NCBI GenBank assembly: GCA_964036275.1
Contig: OZ038433.1
Coordinates: 31,417,836 to 31,481,835, forward strand
Direction of reading: 5' to 3'
Source of the DNA: Litoditis marina
Taxonomy: Eukaryota; Nematoda; Chromadorea; Rhabditida; Rhabditidae
DNA length: 64,000 bases
In this document: one piece after another, positions 21,701 to 33,700 of the stretch
Layout: every line of letters starts with the position of its first letter
How positions within the stretch are numbered: the first letter of the stretch is position 1
Notes under the pieces: generated by a model
What the model was told of the DNA's origin: nothing
The model's input: the letters and a program-made list of their open reading frames with translations, nothing else
Databases searched by the model: none
Program-made: the position numbers and the translations under genes

Positions 21701-24700
21701 GATTTTTTGGTCGAGATTCAGAATCTGAGCTTTTCTTCTATTACTAGTTGTGTTCGAAATCCAATGAATAATGTTGAGGTACGTGGAGTACTTCCTGTAT
21801 GCTGTGTTTGATGCTGGTGGTATCCCGGGTGTTGATCATTTGGAGGTCAGCCCAATTCTTATTTTTTTCTTCCTCTGTATGCATGCAAGTATTTCATTTA
21901 TATCATCCAACAGTATGATTGAAAAACATCAGATCAGTTTTCAAATAAGCATGATTATTCCGAACTTCTCGCAAGGGATACTGCGCGTTTATTGCAAAAA
22001 TCAAACGAGTGTTTGCCCGCATGCTGCAAAGTTATATGTTACAGCGAACACTATCTTCGATACATTTTGAGCCTAAACGATGGTTGTGACTTGGGTTGCA
22101 ACATGAAAAAAAGTGTCAATGAAACTCTCGAAGTTATTTCCTATTGAAGAGTACACTTGATTTTGAAACGGAATAATATTTGTATTTTGAGGTCGGATCT
22201 GGCCGATGCCATGTTCAATGGATGGAAGACGTATTTCTTCATAGCGATCGCGTTTCTCTATGGAGTGTACTTTTTCCTGTTCACACGTCCGGCACTGTTC
22301 AACTCTCAACACGAATCATGGTTTTTCGATCCGTTCATCTTTCCGGGCAATCCTGCTCAGGTGAGAAGCGAGAAATAAAGGAAGTATGATAGTAATATAT
22401 AGATTATACATCCATCTGTATTTGATCCTAGAACAATACAGGTCACCACGGTCTTCGATCGTTTCACGCTTCAGCAAATTTGCCAAGTTAATTATTTTGC
22501 GAAAAAATGCAAACCTGCAAACTTTGATTACTGCCGAAAATCGTTCGCTCATTTGTCCACTGTTGAATACTCTCCAATATTTTCATTTCGTAATTTACGC
22601 GTTTAGCGCACTGTCATCGAAGAGTTTATTCATTCTCTGAACTTTGTAGTTTGATCCCTGTTGTATGAAGTAACTGATCGAAATGCAACTCGTGTTCAGT
22701 TCTTGATATATTTCTGACTCTGCTCTAGCACTTTCAGTACAACAGCTACGCGCACACCTTGAACAATACCATGTTGGTCGGAATCACGAGTTGCATCTAC
22801 TCCATCTACTGTATTGCGTTGGTCTTGAAAATCAAGCACGAACTTACAGTGGCGAATAGAAACGCACTACATCATAAGGTATTATAATAAGAAGGAAATA
22901 TGGAGTGCTGTGTCATGCGTGATAAATCAGTTTAATAAGAGAAAAATGTACTCTTAAAGGAGACCGGAGAGCAACATGGTTTCTAGTGAAACTGTTGTAT
23001 CCTACTTTCGATTGGACGCGTTGCGTGTCGCGCGGCATTGTCATTGGAATGTCACGTGGACTGATCAAACTAATATATGAGTTATTTGTGCTCTCTGATC
23101 TCAATACAGTTGAAAGCAGCCTGAAACGAAACTTCTGCTCAAGTTGTATTCCGGTCTCCTTTAACTATTGACTTTGTGAAAGTTCTTATTTATCAAGTTA
23201 CTGGGTTTATTGTATTGTTACGTTTCGCCTTTCAATCTCGACGATGTTTTACTCTAGTTGGTGGTTGAGGCATCTTAGTCTACTTTGGAAAAAGTATTCC
23301 TATTCAGTTGTGGTCGTCACTTCTATATAGATGAAACTAGAATCGTGCATAATAGGTGTTCGGCTGCGTGTTATTTCTTCGCGCGTGTCCAGTTGCCAGA
23401 ACACAGAAAGTGATAGAGTGAAGCATACGTACTGATATGTATAACTCTTCAGACAGACTTTTTCCAGATTTTCCTGCAAGTCTCAGTGATTTGTTCGGTC
23501 ACTATGGGGGCGTCTATCATCTATGTTTTCATGCAATTTGTCCAAGTACCGTTTGCGGCGGTCGTAACTGCCCAAGCAGGTTGGCAATTCGCTCAGGGTG
23601 AGTGATGCTGATGACTAGATCAGGCGGCCTAGCAAACCAATGAACCTCATGAGAACTTCATATGAGTTTCTCATGAGATACCTCTTGAGCTACTCGTGAA
23701 CTCTCAATGTTGTAGCATAGCAATCAATAGAATCTCATGAAAAGCTCGCGGTAATAGCTCCTGAGGTGATCTCATGAACTTTTGTGAGGATTGCTACGCC
23801 GCCAGAAACTCGATGCAGCACCAGACGCGGTCGTGAACGTCACGAGATTCTCAAAATCGGCCAAATATCATAATCTTCTCATGACATTCTAGTGATTACT
23901 GTGCTCAAACATTGAAAATTAGCCGATAGTTACTGATGTATTCATCAGGTTCTCAATAGAAGAGATCAAGCGAACATCTCATGAGGTTAGGAGAATCGCT
24001 ACACGCCAGAGCCGTTGTGAGAATGATGGGAACTGTTCCTCTGGTAGCACTCTTTTAGACGGTTGTATTCAATCACAATCAATAATGTTAATCGACTTTC
24101 GTGTGATTATTGCCGTGACCAAATGCAGTCATTTGAATGTAATGAAATAGTGATATTTTACGCAAAAAAATAGTGTATAGTCGTCGCCAACGGACAGGCG
24201 GGAGTCTCACTTTCCACTGTGTACAGTGTACGCACACAAGTCTTCGATTCTCAAACATGCCCGTTATGCCCTCTAATAGCGCAGTGGTTAGCGGCCTGCT
24301 TTGAATATTCTGCGATTCGATTCCGGTGCGAGACAGAAACTCATACCTGACACCATAAAGGTACGGCACAGTGAGATAGTTGTTCGATGTTTGTGGTCTA
24401 AATGGTTTTAAGCAAAGTACAACTTGACTTGAGTTAGAGAAATTAGAGTGTGAATAATAATGAAATGAAGCATAGAAAAGTTTTACTTGCAGTGAAGACA
24501 TTCTTCAGTGTTCTGAAATGCACTCTAGGCTGAACTCGGGCATATAAAATGAGAGCTTGAGACTGTAATCTATTCCAGAACGAAAAGATACAATCGCGCG
24601 TCGCGCGGTTTAGGAATTGTCTTCAATTCACCTAATCTTTGTAAACGCCCCATTATTAGATTTGGTTTCCAGTTGAATAGTTTAGTTAAATTCAACATAT

Positions 24701-27700
24701 TTCAACATTTTTTAACGATTTTTAACGTTTAGGATACTATAGTTGGCAGTCTTGCTCATGATATCGAATGAAATTGACCGATATGAATAAAGCTCTCAGT
24801 ATGTATTCGATGATTGTTATGAAAGTCTACGTACGTACGTACGTACGTACGCAAGCCGCGACGCATATGACCAAGATTGGTCGTTTACTTGACTCGGCTT
24901 TCGTTTTCGTATTCGTAGAGGTGCATTGTTTGGTGGCTACGAACTATTAATGATCTTCAAAATGAAAAGATTTTTAGCAAGATTATCCCGAGAAGGTCCC
25001 ACAATTACTATTTTCCCACAAAAACAGGTACAACCACCGTTCAATCGTATAAGGCATCAATCATTATGAGCGCTTAACAGGGTCACACTACCATTTTCAT
25101 CGTCTAAATTTCTCTTCTTTCATTTCTCCAATCGGAGTGCCACATTTGTCCCCTATATATAGCAACGCAGTTTTAAACTTACGGGCCAGGCTCGAATTCC
25201 GACTGGGACAGATTTCTTCTTCAATAAATAGTTAACCTTGTTCATATTTACAAGATGAAACTTGCAAAGAAATACCGGATAATGACCCTATTTTAAAGTT
25301 TCCGTCAATAAATTCAACGCTATCAACAGTTACAGATATTTCGAACTCAGATCGTTCACCCTTTATATCCATGCTGAAGCTGAAGTTTTTTATTATTTAC
25401 CCGGCAACAAAACATTGGAAAAACTTCATTGCATCGGGTTTGAAGACATAAACGACCGGTACTCACGATATTTACAGTTTGCGTAGAACGAATTTGTCGT
25501 GTCTCCATTGGAATCCATCGAAATCAGAAGGCTTGACTTTTGCTGGAGAGGACACATTTCCCCGGAAAACATTGACAAGCTCAAACCCTGCAAAACGAAA
25601 ATGGATGAACAACACGTAACCGAATGGCGGTTCGACGAGTAATGTGGCGTATTCACTGAAGTATAGTGCGTGCCGAATTCACAAAATATTCGCATCATGT
25701 GATACTCGAACCGGGCCTAAGAGTGTGGGATGCGCGGACACTAACCACTATACTACACTCATAGCAACGTCGTTGACAAATTGTATATATGTTCTTACAC
25801 ATGACGAAATGAGATATACAGTGTACGCCGGTCTGCACAAAACCTTTCTTTTACACAACACTGATCGAATCAAAACAATTGGAATTTGTTTTTATTTCTC
25901 CCGAATTCCAAATATAATTTACCGTTTTCCTAACCACCCAATTGATCCGCAACCTATCCTATAAGATTAAACCGAACCTGCGAACATCAAAGCCAGCCGA
26001 ATTCTTCCGTAGACTCGCAGTTCATTATAGTGGACGGCATCTTGCGCGTTCGTGGGTACCCCAAAGAAAAACAGACCTTCGAAATGTAATGATAAAGCCA
26101 AAGTCTCCCATAACCTATCGACAAATGATTTGCTTGCGAAGCAGTCCACCTTCTGAGTTTCGTTCATATTTATAGGTTCTACCCTGAGATATTTCAACTT
26201 TCGGGAACTTTGAGAATATTTTTAGCGGATCAGCCATAATTTTACTAATTTACTCGCTTTCTCGTGGAGCGGCTTCGACGGGGAATACTTCTTTGGTGGT
26301 CACATTTGGAGGTAGCAGCAAATGTTCTACTCATTTTTCATTTGAATTATGTATGTAATATGATTTTAGTTACTTTCAAACATAATCTAACTTGTTCACT
26401 GATTTTAATTCAAGCTCACCATTTTCTTTCAAGATGCAGCGTACTTTCAAAGCCTGTCTGATATCTCCAATCGGGTTTTCGGTGTGACAATCGTAGTTAG
26501 TTGAACATCGTGAACGTATCAATATGTTAGTCGTTCGGTTTCGTTACGTTTGTTGAGAAGTTGTATCGTTTTTCAACAAGTTGGTGATACTAGATACTTT
26601 CTGTCGCTCGCCGAAATCGAACCTGCGAGAAAAGTTTCGAAGCAGGGCGCTAACCACTGCGCTATTAGAGCACATAACAGCCAATCTTTGGAATCAAAGA
26701 CATATGTGCGTACACAGCGAAAAGTGAGATATACAGTACCCTCCCACATTTCCGTTGGCGAAGACTATAGAAGAAGAACAAAACAACAGATTGTGCAACC
26801 AACCTTTCCAAACCAATATGCTCCAATGAGGAAAATGAGACGACAAAATCAAACTCTGAGTAACTAAAAAAATGGATTGTTTTTCATTTGATTATATTTC
26901 AACGAAAAATATACTAGTTCACTACATGATTAATCTAACGAAAAAAAGAAAAGCAGTTTTTTTGCGAACAATAATGATATTTTGTTTTATTTCAAGCGCA
27001 ACCTATATTTCAATAATCTTGTAGGCGTAATAAGAGTGAACTATCGGATCGCAACTTTTTGACCATTTTGACCCAAATTCGACTGTTCATCTTTGTTTTC
27101 AATTTTCAATCTTTATAATAGTGAAGCAAATTGTTCACCTTTTGAATTGTTTAGCAAAATCCAAGGTATGAATGTATTCCATTTTGTTTGTCCCGATTAT
27201 GGTGATATTTTGGTAGTCCACTGTTAAAACCTGAACATATGTTCTGCTTACACAAGTTAAACCCGTCCGTAAAGTTTTGCAACAACCTTGAATATGCGTT
27301 TTTTTCATGAAACCAGGAGAAGGGGTATCATTTCGCAAAGTGATAGTGATAGTGATAGATGTTAGCAGTATTGGCAAAGTTTATATTGTGGTCATTTTCA
27401 CGTATTGATTCGTTGAATGAGAATTATTCAGGTTACTTTAGTTGTTATTTTAGGTTATTTACCGTTGTTCAAAATGTTCGCTCAAACTACTTGAATTGCA
27501 CACATGGCTCACTGATATTACCTTTGATGCTCCGGCTCGGAGAACGAGTACTTCAACTCACGGCCTGAGAGAGCCAATAACAACTCCTGAGCCTCCGTCT
27601 AGTCTATGATATTGCAAGGCATTGTGCACGCTCACTGCAAACAACTATATTATCTCTCTAGATTGGTCAAATGTGAATAAAAATGTTCGTGTTTCAGGCA

Positions 27701-30700
27701 TACACTAGAGGTAAGTTGAACAGTCCGGTGGTTAACATTTTCATGAGGCGTCGTGCACTTTGTTCTTGCACGTTTCTGAGTTCATCTGTGTTTAAAATGT
27801 TTCAATGATGTTAGCTTTCATGTTGAAGTCGCTGCTTCCACTTGATTTGATAAACAAACATAATCTTCTCGCACTTACTTCCTCCACTTTCCTTATACCG
27901 TACGAATGTCATGGGATCTGCATCCATCCATTCATTGACCATATCCCATATTCCCATATTCGGGGTTTAAAAGTAGACACTTGATTGTAGTATTTCTACA
28001 ACAGCTTGATTAATCGATGAATATAGGCACGATTATGGTGAACAATAACTGTCGTACCAGTACATAGACGACTACTTCTCCTATCATATCATCCAAAATC
28101 ACAACTTTGTCTTTTAATGTAGAGCTGAACTGCACTGATGATAGGTAAATATGTAACGGCTTGGATCGGCTACAGTTGTAAGTACAATACGTTAAAGAAC
28201 AGTGCAGGGGACTTTGAATGTCATTTTTATCGAACGAAGTGGGTTTACTTGTCAATCACGACTGATCGTGTTTAAAAATAAGTTATTGCTAGTTTAAAAA
28301 GTTTTATTAGTCTATTGGACTCCGGTACTTTCACTAACATACAATTTGTGCTACTTATAGATTAGCTTCTTTTTTTTAAATTGATCTTTCGCTGCTTCGT
28401 AAGCAAAATAAATATATCAAGTTATTTTATTTGAACAAAATCTAATTGTGTCACTACGACGTTTGGATGGTGGTATGATTAGGTTAATGTGCTCAGTAAG
28501 AGATGCACTCAAAACCGTTTCGACCCTGATTCAAGACGGTTTTGGGTTTTCTCAGAGGGTTGGGTCATCATCAGTTGAACCCCTCTGAGAAAATGAAAAC
28601 AGGACAAACAGACTTACTGACCGTCTTCTAGCGGAGAATTGAGAGAAATAACAGGTCAGTAAGCCTTTTCGTCCTGTTTTCATTTTGTTAGAGGAGTTCA
28701 ACTGATGATGACCGAGAAAACCCAAAACCGTCTTGAATCAGGGTCAAAACGGTTTTGAGTACATCTCTTACTGAGCACATTAACCTAAAATAAATATAAA
28801 CTGTTATTTGTTAGCAAAAGTCTATTTATTAGTGATTCACATCAGACAGTGCGGTATTCGGCAGCAACTCACCGAAAGGTATGTAGCATAACCATTCAGA
28901 GTGTAGTCATCTCTCAAGTCGTGAGCAGGCGCCGTGGGAGGTACTTTTCCCCGTCGGTAGGACTCAGCAATCGCCAGCCATTCCGAAAACACCTTCAAGT
29001 AACTGCTTATAATTTGATAGTTTCTTTCTGAGCGTTCATAATATTCACGTCGAGTGCTCGCAACGATTAGCGCCAATGTTCTGCGATTGGCCAGCTACAA
29101 AAGATAGAAAGCATTCATGTAAAGGAGGAAGCATATATCTGCGCCTCTCTGACCTGCCCACTCTTTCGACGGGGCCTTTACAAAAGTGACTGGTCAATTG
29201 GCTGGGAATTGTCTGAGTGGTCAAGTGGTTAGCGTTTGGCTGTCGTCCCACACACCTGGGCTCGATTCCCACTCGCGGCGGTATCTCTTTAGCGGACCGC
29301 ATGTCTATATATTATAAAGGTGGTAGGAGGTTTTCGTATGATTTCTCGCCCTTACTGCCTTTCCGCGCGCGTAGCGCGCCATGCCGTATAGACTTTTTGT
29401 CACTTTTTTTTGATCTATCGTACAAATGTGCTCAGCTCGCGATTCATGTATGAATTTTGTAAAAATGTACATGCACGCGTGCACAGTACGTCCAAACGTC
29501 GTGCATTTTCCGCCAAAAAGTGAAATTTTCGTGTTTCAGGAGTTGTAGCGGCTGGCACGTTGATTTTGGGAAATTACTGTAATAACAAAAAAGTTTGCCC
29601 AAATAGTTTACAATCGATTGGGCAAAACAATTTTTTTCCAACTTTTGCGCGGCGCGCGCTGCGCGTGTTTTAAAAAGGTAAACTTTTTGCAAAAAAAACT
29701 AGTTTTTTGATTTTCTCAAAAACGGCGAATGAACTTTAGCTAAAAAGCTTACTGGGTCGTAGAACTTTTGACGGCGGTCATTCTGAAGCAAAAATTTTGA
29801 GTCCAGCCGCAACTTTGCGCGCGGCGCGCGCGCGACAAGCGCGATTTTCAGATCTCAGAGATGAAAAGTCGTGAAAACACAAGCCCTACGGCGACAGAAC
29901 CGTATTGGGCCACTGAATTCGAATCTCTTAAAAAAATTTGAAAAAAATTAATTTATCGATTTTTAGGGCCCGAAACGTGTTTTTGGCTAAATTGAGCCCC
30001 GTTGCACGCTTCTACCGACCGGCGGAATGAATTTGAGGAGCTGAAATTGGTTTTGTATTGTGCGCAAAACTTGGGCGCATCTGAATAGTTGCAAATTTTG
30101 CAATTTCTGCATGCGCGCGGCGCGTAATGACGCGTAGATCAAAAAATTTTCAAAAACGGCAAAAGTCAGACTTGTCCGATTGGGCTGAAATTTAAAACAT
30201 GTATAGATTCAGCCAGTCCGCATCTATGCTGAAATTTTCTAAAAATTTCGTAAAGTTGCGCGCGCACGCTGTAACGTTGAAATTTCAAAGTTGGTCAAAT
30301 TTTTTTTGACCTACATCATTTTGTTCGTCTTGTTCTGAAATGTTGCGCTGTGCAAAAAAGAAAAAAAAGTTGACCAAAAATTTTTCACACTGGCTTGCCG
30401 AAAGTCGTGTTTTGATAGTGTTTACGCGCCGGCGCGCACCGCGCGCTTTTGAGTTTTTTCGTTCACTCATTGTTGAATCGGATAGAGATTTTCCCAAGGA
30501 ATTCGAAAATGTACAACTCATTCCATGAAAATAATTTTAAACCATGTTTCTACTGGTTTTCCTGAAAAGTTGAAAATTTTTCAATTTTGGCGGTTTTGAT
30601 CTACCTGTGAGGTCGTAGGTTGAGCTTTGATCGCAGTTTTTTGACAGAATGTAGAGAATTCCACTGTGATCAGTTTGACATCTCACACTCATTAGTCGGT

Positions 30701-33700
30701 CCACACAAAACTGAACAAGAGCCGTCAGAAGGTCGATTTTGGACATTGACTTTTTGAACCAGTCATCTGGCAGCTCAATGATCTATATCAACAGGTAGAG
30801 CTTGAAGAGTAGATCATTTTTGTAAAAAAAACTTTCTCCTATCTTCAACAATGAGCTAGCAAGAGGTCAACGCGCGCCGCGACCCCCGGGGCCCGATCAT
30901 ATACCAGCGAGCTGACCCTCCGGTGCCGGAAACAGGATAGCACAGCGATTGCGTGTTTGATTGCAGTCTGAGGACGCGGGTTCGATCCCGCCTGAAGACA
31001 GTAGTCAAGCGCCGGTTTTGCAAAAGATTCTCATTTTTTGCATTACTATTTTATGATTATATGTACAAAAGTGAACTTCTTAGTAAAGTTTACAAGTTTC
31101 TAATGTTATCTACAACTTTTTTTTTCAAGAAAATTCAAATTCTGGCCAAATTCGGAGGTTTGGCTCAGATTTGGAGGGAATTTCAGGCGAATGATCTGAA
31201 AATGGAGTGATTATAGGGTAACTCGATGCGCTGAACATTTCTAGAACAATTTCAGAACACGTGCTATCACGTGAAACACGTGAGATGCTTTTTTCTGGGC
31301 CGAAACTGACAATTTTTTGAAGCTTGAAATAGAAGTTTCATTGGTGGTGGACGGCCGTGTGGGTTTATGGGTGGGGATAAGTGAGTGAAAGTTGTTTCTC
31401 CCCCTAGAGAATTTCACGGGCTTTCTAATAATGTATTGTGTGAAAAATTTCGTTCACACAATTTTTCATAAAAAGTTGTAAACCAAAGTTGGCGGGGTCA
31501 ATTTCACTGATGACGAAATTTTGAGCCGGGGTCAACTAGTAAACTAGTTCAAAATGATGGTAGGCGGCTGCAAGTTGGTAAACTAGTATCTGAACTATCT
31601 ATAAACATATTCTGAAAGCTTTGTGACGATATCTTCAAAACTGCCAAAAAAGTGTTGATTTTAAGCAACGGTTTTCGTACTTTTTGGGGGTTGCTAAACT
31701 TGAAAAACTAGGCAAACACAGTGTTTTGATGCGGAAACTACTAGAATGAAGTTTTCAACTATGGTTATTCTAAATATAAACACTAAAATGTCACTGGGTG
31801 GTTGTAATTACACGTAAACGTGGCAGGCTGGCTCAAAGGGTGGCACCAAAGTAAAAGGTGTCAGCTATCGGACCAGCTCAACATCATTTTCAGAACTCGA
31901 GACATGGGTTTTCGGAATCAGCTTCAAATTCTTAAACGAATGAGTGTTTTGCTGAACACTTTTCACGTATTTCACGTTTTTCTCAACTTCAGCCGAGAAT
32001 CTCAAAATGTGGATTTTCGTCATTTTGAGACATCTCGTTGGGAGGTTCAAAACAGACAGAAAGTTTTGAAACTTGGAACATGTGTAGGTAAGAGCAAGAC
32101 TAGTGCACACTGAGAAAATAATGTTCATATCACGCAAATTGATCGAGATATACAAGTCGAAAATATCGATTTTTTCACTTTCTGATGGTTGGTATGGGAT
32201 GAAAAAGAGAAAAAAATATATTTTTCCAAAACATCATGAAATAGTGTAATCAACCACGTAGAATCCGAATATCAATGTCAGAATGCCAAAAAAGTCAGTT
32301 TACACGTGTGAAAGGGGAAGATGTGCGCTCTCCTTCCTCTCTATAAAGCTGGTAAGGTTTCGTTGGTTTTTTCGGAAGGGGTGTCTTTACATGCACCTTG
32401 TTAGCGCAGTTGTGAACGGATTTGTCTGATTTTTGCAACAAATGTTGCGCAAAGCTGTGACTACAAGAGAACGTTTGAATTTTATCAATATCTAATTTAC
32501 GCGGCGCGCAGCGACGCGTTTCCTTGGGCGCAGGCTAGCCATAATCCTAGAAAAGCGCATTTCGCATGTGCTACTGGCTCGTTTGCATTGTTTTTACTAG
32601 GCAAAAAGGCTTAGGCTTAGGCTAGCCATCATTTCTAGAAAAGCTCGCTTCACTGCGGTTACTTACTCATCTTTTCTGGCCACGCAGTGGCCTTTTTTGC
32701 TGTTTTGCCGCGCAGCGATGCCCTTTCCCTACATTATCTCCGGCCGCGCAGCGGCCTTTTTTCAATCTTGCCGCGCAGCGATGCCCGTGCCCCCACTCCC
32801 AATCTGGCCGCGCAGCGATTCCCACTAGTAAACCGAGTTGACCAGCCCAAAATTATTGACAGCCGCGCCGCGGCTGCCTCAATAATCGATAATGACGTGC
32901 GCTGCGCGCACGCTCATTAGGCGCGGAGGGCGCGCCGGCGGCACTAAAACACCCATAACTTGGCTCAAAATGGTCCGATTTTGAAAAAAAAATTTTTAAA
33001 TAAAAAAGGGGAACCGTGGTGAATAGTTTACAAAAATCATTTATCGCTAGTCTATATTTTATAAAGCTGGTGGGAGGTTTGCGTTGATCCAGCGGCCCTA
33101 CTTGCCTTTCCGCGCGCGTAGCGCGCCATGCCGTATAGACTTTTTCGTCATTTAAAAAAATTAAATGAAGGAAATTGGTCAGCTCGCGATTCGTGTAAAA
33201 AAATTGAAAAATTATTCACGCGCGCGTGCGCGCGACGCGCAAACGTCGCGCATTGACCGACAAAAAGTCAAATTTTCATGTTTCAGGAGTTGTAGTGGCT
33301 GGCATGTTGATTTTTACAAATCGCTGTAATAATAAAAAAGTTTGCCCAAATAGTTTACAATCGATTGGGCGAAACAATTTTTCTCCAACTTTTGCGCGGC
33401 GCGCGCTGCGCGTGTTTTAAAAAGGTACACTTTTTGCAAAAAAAACTTGTTTTTCGATTTTCTCAAAAACGGCGAAAGAACTCGGGCTAAAAAGTATACT
33501 GGATCGAAGAACTTTTCACGGCGGTCATTCTGAAGCAAAAATTTCGGGCCCAGCCGCAACTTTGCGCGCGGCGCGCGCGCGACAAGCGCGATTTTCAGAT
33601 CTCAGAGATGAAAAGTCGTGAAAACACAAGCTCTACGGCGACAGAACCGTATTAGGCCACTGAATTCAAATCTTTAAGAAAATTTCGAGATTATTGATTT

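Noticed and set aside
24088..24501. 137-codon minus-strand open frame
   Set aside because: It lies across the tRNA-containing repeat at 24178-24350 and has no splice or family support.
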